Below, in pieces: positions 1 to 11,260 of a stretch of DNA of 64,000 nucleotides; within the stretch, counting starts at the first letter, position 1; every line of letters begins with the position of its first letter. The DNA is from Trichaptum fuscoviolaceum. Taxonomy: Eukaryota; Basidiomycota; Agaricomycetes; Hymenochaetales; Trichaptaceae. Location: assembly GCA_910574455.1 (NCBI GenBank), contig CAJSYZ010000005.1:7068001-7132000 (forward strand), in the 5' to 3' direction. The position numbers and the translations under genes are program-made. The notes under the pieces were generated by a model. The model worked only from the letters and a program-made list of their open reading frames with translations. It ran no database searches and was not told where the DNA came from.

Positions 1-1046
1 ACGGAGAGAAGTCTTGCTCGGGTCGAAGATGTAACACTTCTCCACTGGAAACTTCAAACTCCTCTAGCATCGGTGCGACATCTGTAATCATATATCAATC
101 GCCGTGAAGGAGGACCAAAATGGAAAAAAAACGCACGTCCGTTAAGAGATTGTAAGGCTTTGATGGAATCAAACTTCCGCTCAAATCTAAATACAAATCG
201 CCTCCAACGATGCATTTGCTGGGTGAGGTAGTAAAAGACAATATGTCCCCAGGAAATATTCGCAGCCGACCGGGGCGGCGCAACTGTATCGTAGCTTGAA
301 GCATTGTGTTCGTTAAAATGCGATACATACGGCACAGTCGGTGTCTGTTGAGGTTGGAGATGCGGTATTTCATCATGCATGCCAAGCTTGATTGTTGCGT
401 TGCCAAGTGCTTGCAAGGCTGCGGGTAAGAAAGGAATTGGCGGGGTAGGTGGCGGTTCCTGATACCATCCGTCCAATGGTGGACTCCATGGAATTCCAGG
501 GCTCGGCGGGTGTCGTCTGCGTCTCTGGTTTTGCGGAACCTGAAGGAAGATCTCGATGTCGAGAGGGACTAGTGACTTCGAACGCTCAAGCCAGACTCGA
601 ATGATCTCTGGGCTCTCATGTGTAGCGGTCACAAGTCGTATCTTAGCAGATGTTATGAGCACCAATATAAGAGGCAATATCAGAGCACACACCTTTGACC
701 ACAACCTTGGCATGTCTAATGCTAACCGCCTCCAAGACGAACATACAGCCGCTAAGCGCCAACCAGCATGGGCGGATAGATCAAAGCACTGCCAGAATAT
801 GTGCCTTAGAATATCGTCTGGAAGCCTCCGCATTGGCGAGAGAAACTCCTTGGTTGTCTGTATCTGTTTCTCAATTTCCAGCTTCTCGCGGTTCAAGTCC
901 TTGATAGTCATTTCAGACTGTCGGATCATCTCCTCGAGCTTCTGCCGTGCTTCCATTATCCGAGCGTCTACTTCGTCTGACGACCTCTGCTGTTGCAGCA
1001 GCATCTGCCTTGCCTCCCCTAGTTGCTGATCTGTTGGCACAGACAT
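1..1046 (-). CDS. F-box protein with N-terminal coiled coil (partial at left edge)
   Basis: Likely substrate-recruiting subunit of an SCF ubiquitin ligase. The start is the ATG at 1046. Residues about 20-67 form a charged heptad-rich coiled coil (EARQKLEEMIRQ, NREKLEIEKQIQ). Residues about 69-118 are the F-box: LSPMRRLPDDILRHIF followed by WRLAAVCSSWRRLAL. This coiled-coil plus F-box layout is the common Agaricomycete type. Exons read as 1046-693, 641-137 and 81 to beyond base 1. The first intron (692-642) is in frame, so a naive ORF runs through it; removing it gives WSK-IRLVTATHESPEIIRVW, which reads as continuous protein. The second intron (136-82) has a GTGCGT donor and an ACAG acceptor, and exon 3 (VAPMLEEFEVSSGEV) is open to the edge, so the C-terminal repeat region lies outside the window. 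The target is unknown. Confidence 0.8.
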
Positions 1047-2007
1047 GGTGTAGTTTGGCGGTGGAGGGTAGTGGTGGTAGTAGACAAGGACAGCGCTTGG
1101 TGCACTGCAGTGGGTCATTGGAATGCAATTATGTAAGCAGATCTGAGTCTTCGTTCGACGACTCACCGGACTCACTGGCATCATGCCTCGGTTTGGGAAA
1201 ACGGCGGACTCGGACTCTACAGGAAATAAAAAAAACAAATCCGCATAACTTCAGGTTGATGTTGAGCATGACACACGCTAGTCATAGATCAGAAGTGACT
1301 GAAAGTTAGGTCGACTCATTTTTTCTGCTTGTGGACGCTGTCAAAGTGACTCAGAATCCTATTCTAATTCGATCAAATATCATAATACCGTTACATTATA
1401 CTCAGGCTGTTTTGCGGCTGGCTGTGAAGACAAGTATAACCAACTCTTTACCACCGCCCTTCCCCTGGGAACAACCTCCTCCATAGTCTGGACTTTCATG
1501 GTAATCCTTCAATCATTGGAAGTGATTCCACTGTTCTTTCTTTTTCGTATTGTCTCAACCAGACTGCAGATGTCATAAAGGAATATTGCCTCCTCAATAG
1601 AAATCACAAAGACCGTAGAGCTGACAGCTTGGTTCTCTGTAATGAACAATAAGAATCCTGAGTGCCATGACGGATCCGTACGAGTAGCTTGATTGTGTCA
1701 CGTTCGACAATAATAATGGGATATGTCGTAACGTCCGTAACTTCTACACGGCGAAGGTTTGCCGACCCACATCGAACTCGGAGTCGATATGGAAGTCCGC
1801 TCGGCAGCTTGAATAATCGACCCATTATTGGCGGTACGCTATGTCGAGCGCTCGTAAGTTTCGGCAAATGGAGAGGTTCAAATGCCCCTTCTTTCCATCA
1901 GCGCACGGTGCATTCTTTGATACTCTTCTATTTTTGCGAGCTATGTCGTATACGATCCATCCCGGAGATTCGCAGTCCGAAGAATCGAATCCATAATAAT
2001 CTTATAT
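1047..2007. other. Gene-free interval between F-box gene and UbiA gene
   Basis: The open frames here on both strands are short, use non-ATG starts or overlap each other, and none shows a recognisable motif or a plausible splice continuation. It holds the 5' flank of the F-box gene and the 3' flank of the UbiA gene. I see no repeat or RNA gene in it. Confidence 0.5.
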
Positions 2008-3049
2008 TCAGGCTTTCCCTTTCAACATTCCTAACGCCCTTTCTCCGATCCAAGCTATCGCCCCTCCTACGGAAGCATAAACGATAGCTTTGAAGGAAGC
2101 GTGCGTCCACGATGGAGCAAGGGCCGGCACAAGAGAAATAGCCAGCCCTACGCGGGTATAGATCCCGACGAAGGAAGTTGATTCCACTGTTGTTAAAGCG
2201 ATGAGGCTACCGTGCAGAGTGGATAACAGTCAGATCAAACGATTATGAAAAACATGCAAGGAACTCACTAGCAAAAAGCAGAGAACAGCCCCGTCACCCG
2301 TTTTCCCAGCAGCGTCGCTATCGTCCTTTGTCCTGCCGCAATGTCCGCCTCCATATCTGCTGCAGCGCCTAAAGCGTGCACTCCTGATGTGCAAAACGCA
2401 AGAAGCCAGCCCTTTCCAGCACCCTCGCTCGCAGCAGAGCCAAACAACGGCTTGCCGGCTGCGACGTAGCCAATAGCCCAACAAAGCCACACAATTGCTC
2501 CGTTCGATAGGGAGTCGAGTACGGGGCGCTCTTTTAGTCGAATAGGTGGGGCTGAGTAGCACCAGCTCAAGGTGAGGAGCAGTGTCGTCAGCAAAAAGCC
2601 TTGGTTAACTCGAGGTGTCGGTATTGCGGTGGGTATAGAGATTAATGGCGATAGGGAGCAGAGTAGGATGAAGGCAGACGACAGAATCGCGGCACGTATG
2701 ACGAAGCTATGATGCACAGGATCGAGTACACCTCCCTCAAGAGAGCCGGAAGTTTTTCTTGGGTTGCGCACGTCGGAATCGTAGTCATAGACATCATTGA
2801 TCCCGAACACGACTGACTCAGAGTCAGACCCTCAGTTCGGGCGAAGTAAATGAAACACATATCTTGCTCACCAATACACAAGGGGAAAGACAGGCTCGCA
2901 ACTTGGATGCAGTATCTCAATAACGCAGCCGGAGCTTTGGGGATGTCTCTTGAGTGTAAAACACCGATTGTATACAGAATTGGTCCAAAGCACCAAGCCG
3001 CAACACGACTTACTCGGACAAGAAGGAAGAAGGAACTAAAGAATGACAT
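2008..3049 (-). CDS. UbiA-family prenyltransferase
   Basis: Integral-membrane enzyme of the UbiA superfamily, which moves a polyprenyl chain from its diphosphate to an aromatic or other acceptor. Three exons (3049-2872, 2812-2269, 2206-2008) give 306 aa. The first Asp-rich motif is FGINDVYDYDSDVRN at about residues 62-76 (the NDxxDxxxD type that binds Mg-diphosphate). The second is ADMEADIAAGQRT at about 211-223. Between and after them run hydrophobic helices, as expected for about 8-9 membrane segments. The splice at 2871/2813 joins LCIV to VFGIND, and the last exon (YLIALT to GKA-stop) is a hydrophobic C-terminal segment. The length fits the family. The acceptor cannot be told from sequence: ubiquinone COQ2, heme A and meroterpenoid enzymes share these motifs. 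No mitochondrial-type presequence is obvious, which slightly disfavours COQ2. Confidence 0.88.
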
Positions 3050-4858
3050 CTCTAACCTAGCATTCGAAAGTTTTTTTCAATGAAGCTCAGTAAGATTATA
3101 AGACGAGTTGCTCACTACTTCGATGACCAAATTGCAGGTCCTTATAACGCGACGAAATACAGTGTTTAAACATACGTTTTACACCATCAGCTCAATGGAA
3201 CATACTGATGAGTGTCTTCCCCTGCCTCTGCAGCCTTTCACTATAATATAAAAACGCTACAAGAGATAGGCTTGATGATGTGCGCTATTTAGGGGAGCAC
3301 GACGCGCTTCTAGTTGAAGTCGAGACGACGGGTACTCAGGCTGGCATCCAGTCTCCTACCAAGACCCTCCCACGGATCGGAAGAGGCCGAAGCCTCAGGG
3401 TCCAGGTAAAGTCTTTCCTCCCGTCAGTGGGAACATTATTCTTGCACATATGCCATGTTTAGAAAATGAATTCATTGGAATAAAAAATAATTCATGCCAG
3501 CTACATGAAATGTAGGATATGAGCAACATAAGTAGATGGAACAAGTAATTGCAATCGCCAGTGTGCTCCCAAAAATTCTCTGTGCGATATCGAAGTTCCC
3601 GCAGTCTGCCGTTCCCACGGTTGGTGGTGGTCGGCGATGGACCCTGACGACGTTCGGGGCCTCGGCAAAATGTTTTTTGTCAGACCCTCCCTGCCAGTGA
3701 CGGGAGGAAAGGGTCCCCAGCAACTTTACATGGACCCTGAGGCTTCGGCCTCTTCCGAACCGCGGGAGGGTCTGTGTAGGAGACTGGCTGGCATCATGTT
3801 CAACTGAAGTTGCGCGAGACTACGGCATCCGAGTCCGAGAGCAAAATTTTTAGTTGTTGATTTTTGCTTCCGTCGTTGTCGTACTTCAAAGTTCAATTCA
3901 TCCCAGCTGCAAATAAGGTGCTTGAAGGGTTGAAGGCTGTCAGCTGTGGCTACGACATACGCTGCAAGAAGACGAACAATTACGGAGACAATGTACTACG
4001 ATAATTCCTATATCAATAGTTGGTTTCACTCCTTCCGACGACTTGTGGAATTTGGGCCTTAAGATTACCTGGAGGGAAAGGCATAACCGTGAGTGGCACA
4101 CAACCTCCTGCATGTAGCTTTCCTGATGATGCTTGCCCACAGTCTGCGTCGACGACGAACTCCAGAGAAAGTTGATTGTGCCTATTCTACATGGCATTGG
4201 ACGCCTTTAGTGACTTGGCGAACCTGGCAACATTCCGACAAGTGAATGTTAAACTACACTCAGGACACTCGTCAACGAGAAAAAGTCTTGGTCAGAATAT
4301 GCTTCTAGCCTATAACCCTTTCGTCTCATACGTCGAAAGTGACGGAGACTCGGAGACTCACCTTGTCTTATTGTCGAAATTTGATACGTACATCTGCATC
4401 CCTCCAGCCAACACCTCATGGAATACGGCGCAATATATACATCACTGTCCAGTAACAACATACTGGTCCTCAAGCGTTCCTGCTCCATTCTCGCTATTGA
4501 GGTCGGAATTTTGGCGTGCCCGAGAAGTCCGAGGTCAACTGGATCTTGTGGAAGATAATCATACGGTATGTGAACTCCAGTCTCCGTTTGTCCTTTCGAG
4601 TATGTTATGCTCTCTGTGCTTCCATCCCATTACTCGTGTGGCAACCAAACTTTATTCATGCGAACTCCGGTGTCTTCCAGACCTTGTGCATTAGATATTG
4701 AGTCGCGCCGCGAGCTACTAGGCCACTTTTGCATCTACGATCAACCTCTCAGCATTTTCGTGTAAATTCACAAAACACTATACCTGAACTTACGACATGT
4801 ATTAAGCTCTCGAACGTTCTGATTTTTGACACTATTGTATGTATCGTCTATAGGCAAA
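3050..4858. other. Intergenic region with fold-back repeat, no recognised gene
   Basis: A 1.8-kb interval between the UbiA gene and the 234-aa orphan. It holds the inverted repeat listed at 3339-3792. The plus-strand frame at about 4176-4694 and its overlaps look like chance frames: no motif, no codon pattern and no splice continuation. I see no other feature. Confidence 0.45.
3339..3792. repeat. Inverted (fold-back) repeat, arms about 70 bp
   Basis: The left arm at 3339-3411 and the reverse complement of 3723-3792 match over about 70 bp, sharing GGAAGAGGCCGAAGCCTCAG and flanking CAGTCTCCTAC. A weaker match continues inward (TTTCCTCCCGTCA), where the right arm has about ten extra bases. The spacer is about 310 bp. 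The spacer has no transposase-like frame. It could be a decayed fold-back or TIR element, or an inverted duplication; I see no clear target-site duplication. Confidence 0.7.
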
Positions 4859-5563
4859 TCACTTATTCTGCGCGTCCTTTTGCAACCGGTGATATTTTCT
4901 CCAGTCTGGTGCCCCTAGACATCCTATCTCTCCCTTTGACATCGCCTCATGCAGTTCGCGTGCGCCAGGGCCAAGGTACTTCTCGAAGTCTTTCGCATCA
5001 TCCTTTCCTGTTTCATTCTTCTCGACAGGGTACGTGAGCTCTTGCAAGCCGGCGCCGTAAATGTACGACACCCATACCGAAACGTCGAACCATGTCTGGC
5101 CTAGCTCCCCATCAGACCACGGGGATTCCAGCCAGGTGGTCAAAAGGTGGTTAACGAAGGACGGAAGCGATGGAAAGTGAATAGACACCCAATCGCTTCC
5201 GGTTGCTTGTCCTGAAGGTAGACAGGGCAATGGGTGGTTGCTCCAAGTAGTAGCGCGCAAGAGGACGACCTGATCTGTGCCAATGTTGGGTGCCCTTGAT
5301 GTTGGGACGACACGAGTAGCGCGACCAGTAAGGTCCGTGTTGAGGAGAAAGTCTAGCGGATTCACCGGAGGTGCCTTTGCATACTGACCAGAGGATATGA
5401 GTGTCTGGGCTGCTGCCAGTGGATCGGCAACAAGGAGGTGCAGCCTGAATACCATGGTCTTGACGCCCAGATGTCTGAGCGCATCTTCGCCCCAGATTAC
5501 GGACGAAATGTTGCAATCGCGGAGTATTTTCACAGGAGAATAGCGTTCCTCGAATAAAACCAT
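4859..5563 (-). CDS. Hypothetical protein, 234 aa, single exon
   Basis: An uninterrupted ATG-started frame (start at 5563) of 234 codons with protein-like composition and no low complexity, so probably a real gene; I do not recognise the family. Visible features are an N-terminal hydrophobic stretch (TMVFRLHLLVADPLAAAQTL), a tryptophan-rich middle (FVNHLLTTWLESPWSDGELG, then WFDVSVWVSYIYGAG) and a charged C-terminus (PGARELHEAMSKGEIG). There is no signal peptide or clear membrane helix. It lies between UbiA and the CoA-ligase-like gene, all on the minus strand but more than 400 bp from either, so co-transcription is not implied. The region 5564-6020 upstream carries no other gene that I can see. 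Confidence 0.6.
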   Translation of the reverse strand: MVLFEERYSPVKILRDCNISSVIWGEDALRHLGVKTMVFRLHLLVADPLAAAQTLISSGQYAKAPPVNPLDFLLNTDLTGRATRVVPTSRAPNIGTDQVVLLRATTWSNHPLPCLPSGQATGSDWVSIHFPSLPSFVNHLLTTWLESPWSDGELGQTWFDVSVWVSYIYGAGLQELTYPVEKNETGKDDAKDFEKYLGPGARELHEAMSKGEIGCLGAPDWRKYHRLQKDAQNK

Positions 5564-6020
5564 TATAATTGTTTTTATGTCGAGTGAGAGGAGTGAATGT
5601 TTAAGTACTTCATCAAGGCGGATTAAGTACTGGTATCAAGTTCCTGCGTCTCCTTCTCATCCAAAGGGACTTGGATTGTAGAGTCTAACGTTACAGTAAA
5701 AGTTGTGGCGGTGATTGGCACCGACAGCCGAGGTGCCGCGTCTCAGCGATGCTTCAGGTGCAGGATACTCTATCTAAGTTGGCGGAGGCACGGTGTATCC
5801 GGTCTGATGCAGCAATCCCTCTACAAGCCAACCCTCAATAAAACGATGACTGGCTCGATTCTGAGGGGTTACAGAACAAACCGTGACCAATATTGATTAA
5901 TCCTTTCATCTTTTATTCCTCTCATAAGATCCTACACATATTATCCAGAAAAACAGTGACTAAACCTTAATGCAGTTACATATCTACGTCCGTACATGAG
6001 GTCGTCAGTAATGAGATCTG

Positions 6021-8674
6021 TTAGAGCTTTGCTTTCGTCTTTCTTTGCTCTACTATCTCTCTCGCCCGATCTCGGAGGAAACGTCGGAGCAACTTTCCAC
6101 TCGGGTTCTTAGGTATGATGTCAACAAACTCCACTCCACCCTTCAGCCATTTGTACTGGACCTTCGCATCGGAGACGTGCTGTCGGGGAAGGTAAGCATC
6201 AGAATTTTCATGATTTTTATAAGTAATGCTATGACTATACCTTGATCAACGACGCCTTGATCTTGCTCGCCTCTTCTGGACTCCTCTTCGCTCGCTCAGC
6301 AGCCCGGGTCTCCAGCACGACGAATGCCAAAGGCACTTCACCGCTGTACTCATCCGGGATGCCCACGACGCACACGTCAGCTACATCTAGATGATCTAGG
6401 AGATGCCCCTCAAGCTCGGCCGGAGCAACCTGGAAACCTCTGACTTTCAGGATTTCCTAGATCCTAGGCGTTAGCGGACCTGAAGAAAGCTATCAGGTGG
6501 ATATGCACAACCTTCAGACGATCGACGACGAAGACGTCACCAGATTTCGTAAATTTGACTTCATCTCCTGTCCGAACCCAGCCATCCACGAACGTCTCCT
6601 TCGTCCTACGAGTTTCCCTCAGGTTAAGCCCATTCGCGAACGTAACATACCACTTACGCCTTTTCATCATTTGTGTACCGGAGCGCCATATTCGGCCCGG
6701 TAATATGCAGCTCCCCCTCCTCATCGTACCCCGCGAGAGTCCCATCCTCCTTGACTACCTTAGCGATACATCCCGGAAGGAGTTGTCCAGCGCTTCCTAA
6801 AGTCCCGATGTGTTGTGAAGTCGGGAACATGGTAACGGCTGTACATGTCTCCGTCATTCCTATTTCAAAAGTACACTTAGCGAATGGTGTTTGAAAAGGG
6901 TGTATTTATCGACTAGACTTGCCGTACGCTTGGCCGATCGAGGCATTTGGTAAGACTTTGACGAGTTGCTGAGTCAACTCCGCCGAGAGAGGTGCAGCAC
7001 CAGAACTGAGAAAGCGGACATGTGAAAGGTCGTATTTCTTGACTTCCGGGTGCTGAAATTGATTAAAGTAAGCATGAAATATTGTACTATTGATCATCCT
7101 TGGTTCGGATTAAATTACCTTGCATAGAAGAACAATCTGCGGAGGTACGACGCTTTGAGATATAATAAGATGCCATAGAGAGGTATATCAATTAACGTGT
7201 CGCTTACAGGAAATGTGTGATTTTGTGCCTGTCGATACTCCTCAGAAAATCACTGAAATTAAACTTCGGAATGACAACTATCGATAACTTTTATTGATGT
7301 TAGATGATTTTCGTATATAACTAAAAGTAGCACTCACCCCGGCGAACAAGAGCCAATGCATCTGAGGAGAAACGAATGTCATTTCATACTTCGTTGACAC
7401 TTCCGACAAGAGACACTCACATTCAAAACAAGTCCGTAGATGTCTGCCAATGATTCGATTAGTTTTCTTGGTGCTGGTACGAAAAGAACCAGCTTACGGA
7501 AAAATGGCAGAACTGAAATAACGTAAATGCAAAGGCGCGTGAGTGAGGTAAGGTAAGTTTTTCCAAGTTAATTTACCCACCGGCTACAGCTACGTCGCCC
7601 GGTCTAAAGCGACGTTTATCCCAAGAGACATCGCTCTCATTCACCTTATGATGCGCGGACAGTTGGATCACATTCGCAATTACTGCATAGTGTGGGATAG
7701 CGACAGCCTGTGTAGATTATAGTTGAGCGAGGATCATTTGAGGAAAAGCTAGAGATGTACCTTAGGCCTTCCAGTAGTGCCGCTTGAGAAACTCAGAAAT
7801 GCAAGTTTCGACTTTCCCTCCCCAGGTGCCAATCGGATCTCTTCAAACGATGCCGGGCTTGACAGACCTTCGCTAACGAGCTCATCGAGGGAAACAAATG
7901 GAATCACGCTTGCCAATTCAGTAATGGATGTGGAAGCGTTACGACCAATAGTTACTATATGATCGGCCGGGATACCACATTGACGCGAAGCGGAGAGTGC
8001 TATTTCTAGCGAGTCTAAGTGCGATACGATGATCAGAGCTCCCGTGGTGTTTAATTGGTGGGCGAGTTCTTCAGAAGTATAGGTTGGATTTGCGCAGCTA
8101 CGAAGTTAACATTAAAATGGGTATGGTAGCAATTTGAAGGGAGACACTCACGTCACAGTTGCCCCAAGTCGGTGCGATGCCCATATGGCAACAGGATAGT
8201 CTATAATTGATCGTCAATGCTTAATCTCCGAATTATGCTTTCTCACAAAACATACCAACATGGTTTGGCGAGAAAATGCATACTATACACCAATGAATTG
8301 TAAGCAATGGCAGAAAACTATGTGAGTTAGGACTATTTACCAACGTCATTATTGTCTAACTCAGAGTCAGATTTAGAATGACAATGATGATTTGACGGCT
8401 TACCAACTCCCCAGCGTCGATGTAGTGCATTAGCAAGACCAAATGTCTTAGCTCTTAGCTTTTTCATCGTAGTAAATGCAAAGTCACAGAAGCTTCACGA
8501 ACAACAAACCTCATCATATCCGATCGCTCGACCCGTGGCGTCCTCTATTAGCCAAGGAATGTTCCCAGCTCGAAGGGGCCGGGTCGGATGGTGCGAATCC
8601 AATAGAAACTGTGCGCAAGTCAAGTCATCTGGAATGGGAGGACATGAGCCTTGTAAAGAGTGAAATACGTTCAT
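6021..8674 (-). CDS. 4-coumarate-CoA ligase-like acyl-CoA synthetase, 17 exons
   Basis: ANL-superfamily adenylating enzyme: carboxylic acid + ATP + CoA to acyl-CoA. The assembled frame is 583 aa, as expected. Exons: 8674-8510, 8458-8404, 8355-8341, 8282-8256, 8200-8152, 8097-7761, 7707-7581, 7512-7498, 7443-7421, 7361-7338, 7287-7208, 7152-7119, 7052-6923, 6859-6658, 6605-6512, 6456-6241, 6179-6021; all phases agree. Landmarks: FSSGTTGRPK (about 207-216, ATP loop), LPFFHIYGLVLN built from two micro-exons, SSGAAPLS, YGMTET (about 361-366), GWVRTGD, DRLKEILKVRGFQVAP hinge and PKNPSGKLLRR with the catalytic Lys near 560. The intron at 6922-6860 is GC-AG. The C-terminus AKL matches the PTS1 consensus, so a peroxisomal site is likely. 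The substrate (cinnamate-type or fatty acid) cannot be read from sequence. The start ATG at 8674 opens MNVFHSLQGSCPPIP. Confidence 0.92.
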
Positions 8675-9360
8675 GTTAAATTTTGCGAGGCTTCGATAGA
8701 GGTCCGCTGTTGGAGGGAAAGGAAGGAGGTAAAGAACAGATGAAGGAGAAGGCTTTGAACTTGAATCCCACGTGCAATTTCCAACTGCTTCCGAATCAAT
8801 GCAAGTGTCAAAACTTGAATGTGCTACTAGTATTGGTTCGGAATTCCGGGTAGTAACAAGACCGGTGCTAAGTACTACTAGTACTATACGTATTACGTCA
8901 CTATTATTACTACAATCTCAGGCTGTGCCATTGCGGGGTGGAAACAAAAGACTAAATATGTATAGAAGGTACTACTAGTAGTGCCAGTGTAGGACTGACA
9001 CGCTTTCAGTTTTGAATAGTGAACATTATAGTAGTAATTATTGTGACCCATTTTCAGTGTCCAATACCCTCAGCCTGCCAAAGATATGTATCGTTGAAAG
9101 CTAATCTCACGTTAATTGCGATATGGAGGGGACAAGGCAGTGGTTACTGACTCCTTCGAATAGCTTGATTACTTATTTCCTAAGGTGCTAGTGAGCCGTC
9201 TTCTGTAGAGTTTTTAAGTAGAAATAATATTTCCGTGCATTTCAAATATTTAATCGGCGGACATAACCCGCCGGTCGCTGATATATCTGATTTTCTGATA
9301 GTTTGAAAACGACCTGATATTGCGCAGAGAAGTGGACAATATTGCCATTCGATCAGCATC
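8675..9360. other. Intergenic, short TACTAGTA-type motifs only
   Basis: No gene recognised. Several short degenerate copies of a TACTACTAGTA motif lie at about 8826-8985 (for example AGTACTACTAGTACTATA near 8871 and GTACTACTAGTAGTGCCAG near 8970). Confidence 0.4.
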
Positions 9361-9825
9361 TTAAGGAGCTACGCAATTCGACCTCTTCATGGGATAGCCA
9401 CCGAGAAGATGCGGTAAGTCAACATCTTGATTCCTTCAAGAAATCAATATCGGAAGATAATGCGTCGGACTTTCTGACGCTTACCTGTGGTAGCATTCTT
9501 CAACTGCCTGCTGTATTATGCGAAGAGGATCGCGCTGACTGGGATTGCGTGGATTCACAAGCTCTCTGAGTATCTGGTGCCGACTCATCTGCGTGTAAAG
9601 TGCGTTCGGGAAGCGCATGATGTCAGCCTCGGCCTCGGCCTGCTCCTTTTGGCGGATGATAGCAGACTTGTCGTTATGAAACCTCTTGACAAAGGGACTA
9701 ATGTCGCTAGCCGCTTTGGAGCGATTGCCGGTTGTTGGCGAAGTCGATGACCGTTGAAGGGGCGGCGGTGTGGTATTGTGACGAGCAGAAACCGCCAACT
9801 GGCTGCAGCTGAGTGAACGTTGCAT
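9361..9825 (-). CDS. Module-family gene A (137 aa, unrecognised)
   Basis: Member of the five-copy family spread over 9.4-17.9 kb; function unknown. Two exons, 9825-9485 and 9433-9361, joined in phase 2 by a GTAAGC donor. The start ATG at 9825 (MQRSLSCSQLAV) is the ancestral start, shared with gene D. A Ser/Thr/Pro-rich N-terminus (about 1-33) is followed by the family module beginning NRSKAASDIS and running into a charged, helix-prone segment (KEQAEAEADIMRFPNALY). The final exon encodes VDLPHLLGGYPMKRSNCVAP, whose GGYPMKR is also the C-terminal motif of D. No signal peptide or membrane helix. The promoter has a CCAAT box (10010-10014), TATA (about 9935-9942) and the family palindrome (9913-9926). 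Confidence 0.65.
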
Positions 9826-9912
9826 AATGAATGTGAGTAAAAGTGCGTTGTGCGTTATGAAAGATTGGTGTGCAAAGGTGTGAAAGGAAAGTGTGCTGTT
9901 GATTGATGGAGA

Positions 9913-9926
9913 GATCTGCGCAAATC
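9913..9926 (-). promoter_or_regulatory. Family palindrome in promoter of gene A
   Basis: On the minus strand the site reads GATTTGCGCAGATC, one change from the perfect palindrome GATCTGCGCAGATC seen at B and C. It lies about 8 bp downstream of a TATAAATA box (9935-9942) and about 88 bp upstream of the start codon, that is, near where transcription should begin. Confidence 0.6.
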
Positions 9927-10189
9927 AGCCCCTTATTTATATGTTAGCTTCTGCATCTTGAAGGTTCGGAGAAGCCGCACTTCGGAACCAAATTGAGACT
10001 TGCACCCGTCCAATCATAGTCTATCCTTCAAAGTGGATCGGCCGCCTCCTGAAACATGTCTTCTTCAAGTTGCCGCATTGTGGAGCATGGACAGCTTGCT
10101 CAGCTCTGTACTGCTGGCAGGACAGACTCGGACGTTAGGCCGTTAGGAACTTCTCAGCGAAAGCATGGTGCCTGTTGTCGCTCGATTCT

Positions 10190-10560
10190 GGTAGGCCAGA
10201 AACAGACTGCACAACATTTCAAGTTGCGTTGTTAGAGTACCGTTGAATACGTTTCCAAATGTGTTTCGGATAAGACCTGTCACGACCAATCAGGGTTTCG
10301 GGAAATGTATCTCTAGTAAATTAGAAGAAAACATACGAGTAAACGGCACACTCCAAATAAATTTCCAACAACTTCCTCAATTCGTCATCTTCACACATGG
10401 ACACCAGTCGCTGAGACCCGTTCGTGAACATTTCATCGTCCCAGCCATGACGGATACAAGAGGAAGTGTGGTCCGCTCTCACTTTCGTTAGCCTCCAGCC
10501 TTTTGGTATCCGAATCCCACGCATAGTCATGACAGTCGACTGTGGCACGACCGCTTGTCT
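10190..10560 (-). pseudogene. Decayed gene X copy upstream of gene A
   Basis: On the minus strand the DNA aligns by eye with the X copies at 10714 and 14572 through the block encoding SSNLPEI and then FNGT.TTQ (here FSSNLLEIH and FNGTLTTQL in broken frames). Several stops interrupt it, for example just after FPKP. Function not recognised. It sits immediately upstream of gene A in the same orientation, as the X copies do for B, D and E. Confidence 0.5.
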
Positions 10561-10713
10561 TTCAGGAACGTTTCTCTCTTTCGAGTTCGAGCACTGATCG
10601 AATCGACGATGTCCTACACAGCCTCAAATGATCTTCATGACGTCTAACATTCGGAAGGAAAGAGTCTGAAGCAATCGCTTTGACCTGTCAAAACTCCCAC
10701 TCCAGCCCGAGAC

Positions 10714-11070
10714 ATGCCATCGAATCCCACCGAGTCCGAAATCTTGTTCAATCCCCTAGAATATGATTTCTACCTAGGCCCATGGCTAATCGAAAATGCG
10801 ATGATTTGGAAACATAACTCATAAATGTCGATGTTACTCAAGCTTTTGGAGGGAGCTCTTGGATATTTGAGTGGCATTCGCCATCTGATGGCATGCTATC
10901 TTCTAACTTACCAGAGATTCAGAACCTGACTGGCCCTTACAGCCTTATCACGTCTGAAAACCTATTCAACGGTACTCCAACAACGCAATTATTGTGCAAG
11001 ATGTTTCATTCCTTCAGAACCGAGCAGCAACATGCTTTTCTAATGTACGTGAAGAACCCATCCTACATAT
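10714..11070 (+). pseudogene. Decayed gene X copy upstream of pseudogene E (best preserved)
   Basis: It begins ATG CCATCGAATCCC (MPSNPTESEILFNP...), and the first frame stops at 10822-10824. A second frame, shifted by one base, continues in good register as FGGSSWIFEWHSPSD, SSNLPEIQNLTGPYSLIT and NGTPTTQLLCKMFHSFR. The parallel with the copies at 14572 (MPSNATKSEVLFKF) and 16737 (MPSIPTVSEYLHK) shows a once-coding sequence. I do not recognise the protein. No zinc, membrane or catalytic motif is obvious; the WIF and LSSNLPEI blocks are the most conserved parts. Confidence 0.55.
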
Positions 11071-11260
11071 AACCCTGGAATTACTAACGCCTGTGTTTTG
11101 ACAGTGTGTAGATCTATACAATTTGTGTCAAAATTATAGTTGCTGTACATAAAGCTAGAATGCGACAGGAAGACGTGTATTCGGGGGCAGCTGATAGGTG
11201 ACTGGACAGCTTTAGGGCTTTGATCAGGTTCTGTGAGGCTTCTCCGATCATTTGAAGTAT

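Noticed and set aside
4176..4701. 172-codon plus-strand frame, and a second frame (PEKSEVNWILWKIIIRY) faintly like a DUF6533 segment
   Set aside because: No neighbouring helices, no LRTYALF-type exon and no consistent splicing were found, so resemblance is probably chance.
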